The notes under the pieces were generated by a model. That model was not told the origin of the DNA. It ran no database searches and saw only the letters and a list, made by a program, of their open reading frames with translations. Positions 43,640-62,945 of a stretch of DNA of 64,000 bases are shown one piece after another; position 1 is the stretch's first letter; every line of letters starts with the position of its first letter. Made by a program: the position numbers and the translations under genes. Source of the stretch: Lingula anatina (Eukaryota; Brachiopoda; Lingulata; Lingulida; Lingulidae); NCBI RefSeq assembly GCF_001039355.2, contig NW_019774624.1, positions 1,624,058 through 1,688,057 on the forward strand, in the 5' to 3' direction.

Positions 43640-46260
43640 CCTTGCAAGGGCAATTTGTCCAGACATGTTCTGCAGCTAATAAGATTACTCTGACTGCTTA
43701 TCAAAGTCTGCAGCCCCAGGGGTTTCATTGCCAGTAACCTACTCCCTATTCTCATCCAACAGATTAATGCTTTATCTAACGATTGCACACTTAAATCTCA
43801 CAACCTTTGCATATCCAGCCTGACCCTAAAAGTACAGATTTATGGATTGTCAGTTTATTTGGTCTTTTGGGGATAAATAATGGGAAAACATGATGAACTT
43901 ATTTTGGAGTCTATAAGCATTGGATTTTAATTTTCATTTTGAAAGTGCTACAAAACAAAGCATTCATCCTTAATGACAGCAAAATGTGTCAATGTTACTT
44001 TGGAAAATAAACAAGATATATAATGATTTAATGATGTCTATGCTACCATAATTAATAACAAATCTTATCTTAGGCTAGAAATCAACGATACAACAAGATT
44101 TAATATCATTATTCTGTCACTGTAATTCCATTCCTTATCAAAGAGATATTTAAAATTGATATGGACTGTACTTTAAAAATAAGCTAGAACTAATAACAAC
44201 CCAAAAAACAAAGGTTTGCTTCTGTATAAATGATAAAAAAAAAACTTGCAATGCAAAGAATTAGTTTTTCTTCCCACATCTGGACAATAATAGATTTCTG
44301 ATTCACTTTACCTTAAACCAATAACAACAGGAAGAGCTGTCCTTTGAGGTTTTTGTCCTTCTTTCAGATACTACTCAGATAATATGCTGTGCAGATTGTA
44401 CACTGATATTGCGAAAGTTCAAAAACCCTTCATGATTCAATAACACCCGTTCTTGTTGTCTACCTCAGAAATATGGGGACACCACAGTCAGATGTCCCCA
44501 GAATTGACACATAGCAAAGCATACATATCAATGACCAATATAGGGGTCAATACAATGGGTCACTCCTCCCTGTGTCAAAATATCAAGTCTCACTATAATA
44601 ACCCTTGAAGTGAAGAGCCAAGGGATATAGCGATAGGTGGTACAAAATTCTGGCCGAGTTAGGTTACCCTGTGTCCTGGGAACAGTGGCACACGGACAAG
44701 AGGAAATTTAACCTGGGAATCGAATTGAATCCAGTTCAATTGGAAGATTTATTCTTAATCAAGCATACTTGTAAACGCTATTTTAAGCCTGTTAATTATG
44801 TCAGTTTATTGGAAGGTCTTACCTTGCCCTCTGTGTTTTTTGGTTTTCCTGACATGATGACATCAAAGGTCAATTCAGTATGTCTTAAAAGATTAACCAT
44901 TTTTTTCATTCTTGAAGTTTTTTCCTAGTTGAAGCTTTTAAAATCTAAACAAGTGGACCCAACAAACCTTATTGGTACACTACATAATTAGGCATCACTA
45001 CAGTGAATTAGTGAATTAGTGAACAGACCTGCTATGCACAAAACACAAAAGATAAGTGACATATAAAATAAAATTGTTGATAATAAAGAAAATAAAACTT
45101 TTTCTCATGACCAACTTGGCAAGTATATATATTATACAAAGTGGTGTTCACCTGAGAGCATTATTCCTCGTTTTATTGTTGTTAAAGATCAAGTGATATC
45201 TAAATGGGACCCTCTAAACAAAGTGAGAATGGTATTTATAGCCCCAATAAGATATATACAGCCGTGTAGAATTTCATTTGTATTTGAAGTGGTACCAAAG
45301 TAAACAAGGCACCATTTACTATAGTTTGTACATTAGTTGAGAGTTTGTAGGTTTACAAAAACAACAAATAAAAATATAGAATTTCAATATTTCTGATATA
45401 GTACCTGGTCCACCTAAGGCTAAACATATATTTCTGTCATTTAAATCACATACTGTATTGTAGTACTGGTCAAGTTGTTTTCCAGTAAAAATACCCCGAG
45501 TGAAAATAACAACAGACAGAATGATGGTCATGTATCACAAACCTAAGTCTTAATTTCATCTTTTTTTTCCATTAAAAAAGACTGAGGTAGGCCGCTACCA
45601 CCAGTATTCTATCTCAAACAATTGTTTAACTAATTACAGTTAAAGAAGATAGCTCAATTACACTGACATCCCGTTCCATGTTATCTCGAACTTTTCTTGA
45701 GATGGGTCCAACATCAAATGGCATATTCATGCTGGATGAATAGTGTCTGACATTTGCAATAAACTGATGGACATTATCAAAACAGCATATGTCTCTGGAA
45801 CTATTCTTTATTTTTCTCTTTTGTTTCATGTTACTCGAGTTCAGATTCTCATGTTTCCTACACCTCTGTCATAAATCAAAAAGACAATCACACATTCATA
45901 TTGATCTTTTATACAAAAGAGAAGGTAAGCATATATTTCATGCTTTTCAGTCATCTGTTGGAAACTTCTCAAAATCTGGAACACTAAGAGGGTGGAGGAC
46001 AGGAAACTTGGGCCAACTCAATGACTCTGGGATGCAGAACTTAATTTTTCAATACAAACAAAGCTGGGTTTAGAAAAGCAGACCTAAAATACATTCAACA
46101 AAACAGATATGCACTGGGAATTGGTAAAATCTAAGTGTAAGAGAGTTCCATCTGAACCATAAATCATTCACACCAAACTCTTGATCATAAAATTTCATTT
46201 AGTGCAAAATTTAACCCTCCAGCTTTTTAGGTAAACTGGTAATAAATGAAATAGCACATT
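43640..46260. other. intergenic region with unassigned ORF fragments
   Basis: A plus-strand frame at 44671-44928 (starting near VSWEQWHTDKRKF) and minus-strand frames at 45319-45531 and 45626-45829 (SRDICCFDNVHQFIANVRHYSSSMN) read like decayed transposon protein, but none can be assigned. The remainder is AT-rich. Confidence 0.3.
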
Positions 46261-46265
46261 CAGAA

Positions 46266-46516
46266 CAGATCTGTGGACTTACTGATCCACAGACTAAATA
46301 TGGCCAACCTATCATAAAAGGAAGCTGCTTAATCTCTTAATGGTCTCACTGCCTCCACTAAATGGATTACATCTTGGTTCTGATGTTTAACTGCTAGGCC
46401 CTTGCAGGAACAGCACATGTGGAGGCGGGAAGACCATCAGGGGACTATATGTGGCTTCCTTTTAAGTGGGTCGGCCATATTTGATCCACAGATCTATAAG
46501 TCAGCGGATTTACTTG
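46266..46516. mobile_element. foldback MITE, family 2 (copy 1)
   Basis: The left arm (cagatctgtggacttactga, tccacagact, atatggcc) is mirrored by the right arm (ggccatatttgatccacaga, tctataagtcagcggat). A second member is at 54251-54461. Confidence 0.7.
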
Positions 46517-46831
46517 TTTTAAATGTGCTCAAAGAATGTATTTGAATGATAACACTTCTGAGGAGCCCCTTAGGATTCTTTAGGACCTTTTAAATGAGTT
46601 GTTGGTCAAAGCATTGCCCATCATTGGCTAAATTGAACATGCCCATCCCACTTTCATTGGTTTCAAGATCATTCGTATCCAAGCTGTGTTGGCTTAAACT
46701 GTCTCTGTGGACTGAAAATGGCCTCATATTCACAGGGTCAATAATCTACACATGGGTAAAGTAATGGATGCATGAGGAAAACTCAAAATTGTGAGAAAAA
46801 TCTTTAAAAAGGCGTGTTTAAATAAACTGTA

Positions 46832-47356
46832 TTAAGGCTTCATTCACATGCAATGTCTATTTTCTAAATTCTATTTTCTATTCGCGGTATGTCTTATGAT
46901 CACGCTCTGTGCCCTGAATATCCCGCGGCGTAATTACTAGCAGCGCGAGCCAGTTACTATAAGTTACTATAAGTAACTGGCTCGCGCTGCCAGTAATTAC
47001 GCGGCGGGATATTCAGGGCACAAACCGTGATCATAAGATAGCGCAAATAGAAAATAGAAATTAGAAAATAGACATTGCATGTGAACGAAGCCTAAGACAA
47101 ACGCAGCGCGGGTCTGGTCAATTTCGCATCTATGGGTCTCAGTGAATGACGGACAAGACATGACCATGTGAATTTCGAGTTTTATAACTATTGAAGCTCA
47201 AAAATCCACAATAAAAGATTAATTCACCACAGGCCTTGTCAATTCCGCTACTTATTAACATACGAAATAGATACGGTGGCCGTGCATGTCGTTTTCGCAT
47301 ATTAAGGGACGTCTAAAAGACCCATGCGTAGGCTCCTATGGGCCATGGTAAAATTC
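46832..47356. mobile_element. foldback element, family 3 (copy 2) with 265-bp palindrome
   Basis: 46832-47095 is a near-perfect palindrome: TTAAGGCTTCATTCACATGC at one end, GCATGTGAACGAAGCCTAA at the other, arms of ~125 bp meeting at a repeated agttactata centre, with CCCGCGGCGTAATTAC and its inverse inside. TTA/TAA ends suggest a PIF/Harbinger-type 3-bp target. 47096-47356 is the adjoining unique part, shared in inverse with 42966-43318. Confidence 0.8.
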
Positions 47357-47359
47357 AAC

Positions 47360-47899
47360 AGACAATAGTTTTTTAACTTTTACCCATTATTCTAGATATT
47401 GTCATTTTTAAAATGGCATTAGAAGCCAACTTGAGACAGAAAGTAACTTGTATGGGGTTGGACTGTATTATACAGTTATTACCATCATCCCTTTCCAACT
47501 TCCTTTTGATGTGATAACCAAGATCTAGTGTTTACTGTCAGGACAAAAGAATTTAAAAAAGGGCCTTTTGTCCAACTTCAGATTAGCAAGTAAAATAAAG
47601 ACGTTCTGATGTTTTTAATCTTTTTTTTTCTAATACTGGTGCCTCTGTTCACACTCCTAGATTTCTTAGTAACCAATGTTTTAAACCAGCTGTTCACAAT
47701 CAAGGAAGACAGTACAAGAGGTCTACATGAACATTTGTAACATCTTAATAAAGTTCATTGTTATTTTGACTCACTGTTATTATGCTGTCAGAATATAGAA
47801 ATTCAGCAGTGGATGTTTTTCAATGCATTTTTTGTCTTAAAATAAAATGTATTAAATAGGTTTAAAGAAATTTGTAAAGATAGCATTTTATTTAACTAC

Positions 47900-47946
<47 letters not shown>

Positions 47947-50870
47947 TTATAAGTAAGACCTTTTTTCTTCACCTATTTTAAGCAGTAGACTGATTGGTAA
48001 CGTGCTACTCTTAAACAGGGGTTTTAACTTCAAAATCTTAACTGGTGTGAGAAATCTGATGCTCAGTCCCTTTAAACTGTAATAAATCACGGCCTGCAAT
48101 ATACCAGAGAAATTACCACTTCCTACTAAGTTCACACAGGTGGGAAGCAGAGAGCTTTCTACTCAAGATAAGGTAGGGTACAGAATTAAGTTAATAAACC
48201 ACCCAAAGACACAGCTGTTGGACAGGATATTTACTTCACTCTTACTTAATTAAACAGTTCTTGTTTTTTATTTCTATTATTTTTTAAATTTTTTTTTCTC
48301 AAATCTTTCTCATAAATATTTACACAGAGCTTTTTATTAGTTTTCTAACTTTTGTTTATCTCATTATATTTTTACATTTCTAAGGCATCTACATTTCTTT
48401 AAAGTTATTAATAAAATTATGACCCTGCTCACAAATTACATTTCACAGGAAGTCAAAATATATCAGCAATACCACTCTGGCTTATGTGCATTTAAGGGAT
48501 GAATACAGTGTTCAGCTTAGCTCCAATACTTGACAATTTGACTACATACAACACGAGGCTAAAATATAGGTTGACTTTAACACATTATTTGCTCAGATCA
48601 TTTTTTTCACTGATTACAAATCAAAAGATCAAAACTGTTCCAATATTTCAACTTTTCATTATTGTAAGCAATATTTTTCTCATCTAAATTAAGATTTCTT
48701 CTAAATGCTGTAGAAATTCTCTGCTGGTTTGAGGCCCACAGATATATGTACCAGTATGATGTATGCTTGAATATATATGCACTGGGTCGAACTCTTTAAA
48801 TGATTAACTTGAAATCAAATATAGATCAGCTGTAACATCTTTGTGACTGATAAACTAAGAGCTGCCCTGGGAGGCGCACCGACTGCTTAACCAAGAGGCA
48901 GACTATCTCTGCACTCAGTGACCAATATATAACAATCTTTTCATACAATTCAAACAGGTATGACAGCATCATATTTTATAAAGAATAGATTTGTCATTTT
49001 TGGAACCTTGTTTATATTGGTAAAAATGCTGCAAAATTTACGTACAGCTGTGATTTATTAGCTGCAATTAAGCTGCAGATGGATTATTGGCCAACTGCTG
49101 GGATTTATCACTATCAGATTTAATTGATCAGCTGATGGTGTCACATTGCCCACGATCAGTCCAGCTTTAATCTTGTCTGAACACACAAGGTGAAAAATAG
49201 GTAAATTACAGTACAACAACAAGGGGGTAAAACAGCATATTTATTAATGTTCACTATATAGGGAAATATAATTACATCAAAAACAAAGAAAAATTTCTGC
49301 TACTTTTTCTGAATCAGTCTGTTTTCAGATCCACAGTGCCAAACTTCTAAAAGAGTTGTATTAATAACAGACCAGCTGCTTTACATATGTCTGTCAATCA
49401 GTGTGTAATATTTCAAAAGAAAAAAAAAAACTAATCAGAAACAAGGTTCAAGACCCTGGTTAAAGGGCACACAGTTGAATAAATTTGTGCAGCCTTTTTT
49501 TTATCTAAGCATCCATGACCAGACGAGATTTAATGTCATCAATTGTTTTGTAAATATGAACANTAGTCGTTAAAATGTTCTTCAGTACACAACTTAAAAC
49601 GTAGATACGAATATTAACGCATGAAACTACGTGCTAAGGTTGATTCCAGATTGTAACATTGTGGCTGGTATAATAAACACGTACTTACATTTGGATGTAA
49701 AGCTGCACCATATTTGTGGTAACCAGTAACAGGAAAAAAATACTCAAAATATACACATTGGTCTGAAAGACCTGAAAGCCTCCGATTTCCGCGCGAAATA
49801 ATAATGGGTATCCGCTTGCATGCATGCTCCTCTATCCTACCTTTCAAGATAATCTCACTCCAAAGTTTACGCTGTTATTCTAAGTACGAAAGATAATTTT
49901 TAAATTATTAAAATAGAAAAGCATAAATCTACGTTTTCTCAAGTATGCTATGTATCTTTATGATTTCTTCTTAATGCGCCAATCTATATGTTCGTTAAAT
50001 ATTGCGACATAAGTGACTCCGCATTAATTCCCACATTACAAAAATCACAATTAAAAAGATTAAATAGATTTTGATATTATCAAACATTAATATAGAAATA
50101 AACAAAAAAATTCATTAGATGTTGCATATAGTGAAAAATATATTCATAAAATATGCTTACAGTTTTGAACAAAACTACAGTTTTAACTGAAGATTAAAAA
50201 ATAAATCTGATATAATTAATTACAATCAGTGTAAAGTTGTATAATTAATTGTTAACTTGCTCTTAACTTGCATTGATTATCTGTAGAAATTATCCAATAA
50301 ACCCCCTCTGTATGCAATTATCACACCGTTATGCACTAGTATATTTAACCTCTTTTACACCTTTGCAATGCATTGCAAAATACATGTAAGTGTGATCCTA
50401 GGATCCCATTTCCATAGATTTGAGATCGATCTATCCCTGTGGGGAGTCTCACTAGATTACTGTCAGCTTAGCCGCCTACTAAAAGTTGTAAGGGGATAAT
50501 TAACTATGGTGCGCGCTCGGCTGACTGCTATTTAGCTTGAACCCCCAGGGAGTTAGGTCGTTCTAAATCTAAATCTCTGGATCGATCTAAATCTCTGGGA
50601 ATGCACCCTAAGATAGCCTTTAGAATAGGTTGTGCGCAAGTCCGTCGGTCGGACCAGACTTTCAGAAACAAGTAATTGACTTCCATATTGAAAGAAACAG
50701 ACCGAAAAGATGATAAAATGAAACTACTGCTAAGTTGACATCGAAAACACTGCACATACCGAAAGTGCGGTTGTGTCATAGTGTATCATTATCGCGAGTA
50801 TTTTAAACAATTAAAGGGGTCTTGCTGAGTAACTGGACCAGAGTCCATTTAAATATTATCTAAAATGTTT
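47360..50870. other. intergenic region, no gene recognised
   Basis: AT-rich. Contains a (TTTA)n microsatellite at about 47896-47949 and an N at 49563. 50540-50600 has a short repeat ctaaatctctggatcgatct. The small ORFs lack family signatures. Confidence 0.45.
47896..47949. repeat. (TTTA)n microsatellite
   Basis: About 13 tetranucleotide units. Confidence 0.95.
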
Positions 50871-51009
50871 TATTTAAGTATTAGATAAGATAAATTGGAC
50901 CTCGGCTTTCAGAGTGAGAGTGTTTAAGATCATTTTCCTGGATGATATATCCCATACAACCAACGTTTTTTTTTTCATCAAATTTGGTGAAACGGGACTG
51001 TTGGCCAGC

Positions 51010-51710
51010 TTTGTGACATCACAGTTGTATCCGTAGTTCCACCAAGGCACTGCAACTACTTACGGTCTAAATGGTTATGATGACGAACTTACGAGGTTGA
51101 GGAGATCGTCAGTTCTTCTCTTTTACATAATTGATTCATCTAATGATATGAAAATCCAAAATGCTTCGAAATCCAATGTAATTGATTATAGTCCATCCAA
51201 GTCTTTTTTCAATATTTTTGTACGTCACAGTTGTAGCCTGTAGTGACAAAATAATGTTTTTTGACTGTTATTATAACGAATATCAGAGATATTGGAAGTA
51301 GCCAACTGTTCCATGTTTAGATTTTAAAAAGTTATTTTATGGCACGGAAGAAATAAAGACGTATTCAGATTCAATTTGAATGGAATATACTACTCCCATT
51401 TCATAGTGATGAAAATAAAGGTGATGGCTAGAGATCATGGTAAAATAGTTCTAGGTGTTAGCAAGCTTTGTGACGTCACAGTTGCACCCAGTAGTAGCGC
51501 ATGTCTGAAAAAATGTTCAAAGGATTTATAATAGCAGGTACGCGAGATGGCTGGGGTAACGAATTATTCTATTCAAAATAAATAATTGATTGCTTGATAA
51601 GCTTTTGTTTTTCAAGAAAGACATCTTGAAACGATACTTCAGATTTAGATTATTTTCCTTTTCCATATTAGCGTGCGTGTGGTATTCTCGCACATTGTGA
51701 CGTCACATTC
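51010..51710 (+). promoter_or_regulatory. spaced CRE-like sites upstream of the two-exon gene
   Basis: Four matches to the CREB/ATF palindrome lie in similar context: TGACATCA (51014-51021), TACGTCA (51221-51227), TGACGTCA (51471-51478) and TGACGTCA (51698-51705). The first three are each followed by CAGTTG. Spacing is about 207, 250 and 227 bp, suggesting a degenerate ~230-bp tandem repeat. The last full site is about 80 bp before the ATG at 51784. A regulatory role is inferred, not shown. Confidence 0.45.
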
Positions 51711-51783
51711 ATTCAACCGCAACCCAAACTTTGGACAGGTTGAGTACTAACAGAGAGTTTGTTTTATCAACTGCGATTTTAAA

Positions 51784-52542
51784 ATGAGCAACTTGAACGA
51801 TTATATTTCTAAATATTTAGCTGAAAAGTAAGTACATAATTGTTTTTAAATATTCAGTTCAGCTTACCTTCTGTAAATATACAACATTAGGTCTAAATGC
51901 GCACTGAAAACCTTATCAACAACTTTGCAAGGCGCAATATTTGATAACATGTAAATAACATCAATATAATAAGTCACATCGATATCATTTTAAACATATG
52001 ATCTGGTAGGTATAGTCTTTAATTTATCATTCAGTAGGGATAGGGTTGGAAGATCAAGATTCCCTGGCATCGTGGATGATCAACGGAGAACCCCTCCCAC
52101 TATGCCTATGTCCACACGTGGTCCAGCTCTTCAGGGTTTACCATGTATTTCCCCTTTGAATCACCACCCTCACCGCCCTAGCAATCCGCGCCCCCAACCA
52201 CTACCACCATTGGGTCACCCAGTCACTCCAGGGGACACCGAGGTGAGGCCACAGCGTGGATCTCACCGTCCTGAGGGCGCCCAGCGTTCCTTCAATGCAG
52301 GACACAGGGCGACCGCCATGCGCACTCTCGGGGAGCACTGTGACTTCTTTCGGGGGAGGAACGGTCAACCAAGAGCGCTACATCAAGCACAGGGATTTGT
52401 GAGCAGACATCCAGTTCCCCGCCAGGACCCATTTCTGAGCCTCCAGAGAGCGCCCAAAGCGCCTCCTCCCGCACTGGTGAAGAATCTGCGTGCTAGCGCT
52501 GGAAAGACCAATTCTCACCACAGGACTCAGAGGAGGCCCTAA
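51784..52542 (+). CDS. two-exon gene for a Pro/Arg-rich protein, unknown function
   Basis: Exon 1 (51784-51827) encodes MSNLNDYISKYLAE and ends at a consensus GTAAGT donor; unspliced it stops after one more codon. The acceptor TTATCATTCAG at 52034 leads to exon 2 (52035-52542), which continues in frame to a stop: 183 residues. Exon 2 is markedly GC-rich against the AT-rich flanks and rich in Pro, Arg, His and Gln (HHPHRPSNPRPQPLPPLGHP region); no hydrophobic segment, cysteine-poor, basic, probably disordered. AATAAA lies at 52677-52682, 135 nt past the stop. CRE-like sites lie upstream. I recognise no family. Function unknown; the structure supports a real gene. Confidence 0.6.
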
Positions 52543-52676
52543 ACAACCTTGTATGACATATACCCTATTTCAGGGCCTCGGATAGATTTTTTTACTAGAT
52601 ATTCACAGATATGTCCCTAGATAAACGATGGTAATTTTCTGCATATATAGTGTTAGAGTTACAGAAATGTACACAT

Positions 52677-52682
52677 AATAAA
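52677..52682 (+). terminator. polyadenylation signal of the two-exon gene
   Basis: Canonical AATAAA 135 nt downstream of the stop codon at 52542. Confidence 0.5.
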
Positions 52683-52699
52683 ATCTGCGCCCCTTGGTA

Positions 52700-54240
52700 G
52701 AGGATACGTATGACTTGGGTGCAACTGCATAGCCCTAGCAACGCCAGCTATTAAGATACAATAATGAGATGCCTAGGACACAAGGCATCATGTTTGCTGT
52801 ACATCAAAGTTAATAACATCAACTGCCAGCACGGCAGCAGCTAGAAGAAGGGTTTAAGGTAGTCCTTGCTATTTCTAATGTTGACATTGGAGTCGCCTAG
52901 GGCACCATTTGATTATATCAGCAGTCGTAAGAAAGCCCCATGACATAGGAGTAAACGTAAGGAAAAGCGTGGTCATGACATTTTTTTTCAAATAAACCCG
53001 ACAAGAAGATGGCACATTTTGTTGAACGCAATTTACTGGTAGTTGGCCTATATGGCATGGCGCCATATACTCAGTAGTACAGGGGTAGATATACCCGGTA
53101 GCCTAAGCTACTGTCCTTGCTGATTCAAATTAATTCAAGTTGGATTTAACTGTAGTGAATTTTAAAAGTATCCATTTGCTTAACATATTTGCTTTGCATA
53201 TTCGTTGTTATATTAACCTTAGCGACCGTTGTATATAAAATGATTTTAGATTTCAAAGTTATCATTGAATGAAAAGAGTCTGTCGAAAATTACTTGTCTA
53301 GAAGAAAGCAAAGGGATCATCGGCGGTTAATTCGTCTCTTTGTGCGTTTGGTTATCATTTTATTCATACATTAATTCAAATGGTTTTATTTTAGAAGTGC
53401 TATTTTAAAAAGTATAATTTCTGTGCTATTTTGTATTGCCGTATGCCACACTTGGCAGTTTGTGTCTCAACTCTCGCAATCGACTTTTACTCAATAGCCA
53501 GCACTACTGTCGTCGCCCCGTCACTCCTAACACAATTACCTGTTGGGTTTTTATGAGCAGGTGAAAGCGATGCGATATTTAAAATATATTCTCCGAATAT
53601 ATTGATTTATTGATTGTCCAGTCTCCAATTTAACCAGAAGGCAAAAGGATTACAGATAACAAAACCTGTGTTAGAGCACTGGATGACCTTAGACCGATTA
53701 TTGCTGCTGAATTTAGTGAAATTATTATTAGGGGCATTTTCAATTTGCCTCAGAACGTCTTTGTCGCGTTTTACTGCACTAGGAACAAACCCATCACTTT
53801 GGTTTGAGAAAAAATATAGGATGATTCTTTAACATTACAATTTATAAAGTAAGTAACATAAAGGCACTTTTAATAAATAAACCAAAATATTAAAACCTTC
53901 ATTTTCTTAAGTCATTTTTTCTGGTCAAATGATATCAATCTTTTATAAAACGGGAAATCACTGACACAGACCATTTTCCCCAGGAAGACCAAAAACTATT
54001 TTATTTAAAATGAAAGGCAGTAATAAATGCATATAATTATGCACCATAATACATGGTAAATTTTTTGTCTTGAACACAAAAAATTCAACTCCTGCATAGT
54101 TTTTAATATAATCTGTATAAAATCAACATAGACTCAATATTAATTTAGCCATCTACCTTGAGTGGAAGCATACAGCAGATTTCACTCTACATGATTCAGG
54201 CCTTAATCTGTGATTGAAAGCAATCCTCTTAAGCTGTGTC
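52700..54240. other. intergenic, no gene recognised
   Basis: No exon structure, repeat family or RNA gene could be supported; a few short ORFs only. Confidence 0.45.
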
Positions 54241-54250
54241 CACATCCAAG

Positions 54251-54461
54251 TTGATCTGTGGACTAACTGATCTGTGGATCAAATATGGTGCACACTTGAA
54301 AGTACACCGCATAATTCCCTAATGAATTCTTGGCCTCTGTAGCATGCCGCCCCTATAAGGGCAGAGCAATTCACTCTTTAAATCATTAGGGGATTCCATG
54401 GCATGCTTGCTAGTGGGTCACACCATACTTGATCCGAGTATCAGTTAGTTCGTGGATCAAC
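54251..54461. mobile_element. foldback MITE, family 2 (copy 2)
   Basis: ttgatctgtggactaactga, tctgtggatcaaatatggtg at the left and caccatacttgatc, cagttagttcgtggatcaac at the right form the inverted arms. Related to 46266-46516 in its ends; the centre differs and holds its own inverse pair (ccctaatga.. / ..tcattagggg). Confidence 0.7.
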
Positions 54462-54469
54462 AGGTGCTT

Positions 54470-56290
54470 GTGGGAGAATGTTTCTCTACAAACTATGTGA
54501 AACATATAAGGATACTATCACAAGTAATTAAACTGACTCTGACATACTAATATAATAATATTCCAATTTTCCAAATAATATGGCTAAACATTTGCAATAT
54601 ATATGTAATGATCTATAAATTTCATTGTCAATATTCACATACAAAAATATACCCACCCTATATAAAAGTAAATTTCATAATGGCTTAATTATTGCTGATT
54701 ATTAGCACCATTTGATTAATTATTATCAAAATCACCTATATTCATCATGATACTATACAATGAAGGTAGAGCAAGTATACGAACAGTATTTTTTTCAAGA
54801 AAAGTTGCATTTGGTATCTTTGTGTAAAGAAGTAAATAAGTCTGGTCCAACTTAGTTCTGATGTGAACAGACATTCCAACAAGGTCTATAAATACTTGTC
54901 ACTCTAACTGAGATGGGTTATACTGAGTTAGATTACTACAGGAAGCCATTCTAATGGCTCAGAGGTAGGCTTACCTCAATGACCCTGCCAGTGAATAGGG
55001 ACTAGATCTGCTCTCGGTCGTGAGATCACCATAATTAGACTCTGGGGTAGGGATAACACTCGCCAATTTAGCCAAATGCTAAAACTTACTTAAATTTGCT
55101 AAAGACAAAGGGCTTGATTTGGCATGTTTTAGTCAAATTATAACCATTTTGATAACAAATTGACAAAAAATGGTGATTTGGCTAACCAAAAGAAATTGAT
55201 AGCGCTACCCCAGAGACTGCCTAGGCCTGCTAAATTGGACTGACCCAACTTGACTTGAAATACGACTTAAACCACCCTCAACAGACTCTTGACCAAGAAA
55301 TACTTATATACTGGCATTTGATATTGAGCAGTTATCTCTAAGTTAAAATAATTTGACCCCTTATCCACTCATCTTGTAACCAATATAAATGCAGACTTAC
55401 TGACAATTATGGTATGAAAATCCATTAGTTTTAATGTTGATGGATTAGTGGTCATCATACCAGTAAATACAGTATGTATTCATACTGTTTTAAACAATCT
55501 ACAGTATTATTCCATCATTCAATTTAATATGTGTTTATCTTTTAATTACATAAACCTACTTTCTGGCATATGATCAGCTTGCTAGAACTTTCACACTCTT
55601 CATTACCAGCAAAATATAACTTTGGGCAAATGTAATCAATTTCGTTTTTTTCTTAAGTACTAACTGTACATACTTTAGCAGATCTAAGCCCAAGTTACAA
55701 TGATTTGAAAGTCCCTGATTCTTAGATATCCACATTATCTAAATATGTAATCTACCAGTATAATCTTTTACAGAGTAGTATTATGGAGTATAGTACAAAT
55801 TTACAAAATACTCAGTGCGCAAGTTCTGTTAAATGTGCTCGTGATGTATGTTTTTGATTAGAATGTATTTGCACTTATCATATACCTTGATTAAATACAG
55901 ATAAAATAGAGAATAATACTTAAAAAGAAAACAAAAGTACTGACTAATTATCTCTTTTACAGGTAAACACAACAACTCCTCTTACCCTTAACATCAAATT
56001 ACCATCTTATCATTAACAACAATGACAAACACTTACAAGTTAGGATAAAAAAGTCATTTTGCTGACCTTAAAGTACATTTTGATTCGTAATTAACACCTT
56101 TCAATCCTCAGATGCTATTTATGGAATTCAAAGTTTCTGAGCTGAACTCAAGTATTGCCTTAACACCTTGAGTACATTGGTTTTGGCATCAATTACTTAA
56201 TCTAATAAAGCAAAAATAAAGAAGCACTGCATAAAATATTTTGTGTTGAAAGTTGAAAATATATTTTGAGATACTTCCTTCAGTCAAAAT
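54470..56290. other. 3' flank of AGXT2, no gene recognised
   Basis: AT-rich, no supported exon. Part is likely the 3' untranslated region of AGXT2. Confidence 0.45.
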
Positions 56291-56296
56291 GCAGAC

Positions 56297-62945
<6,649 letters not shown>

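Noticed and set aside
52292-52474. Minus-strand ORF inside the Pro-rich exon
   Set aside because: A GC-rich shadow of the plus-strand frame, which has splice and polyadenylation support.
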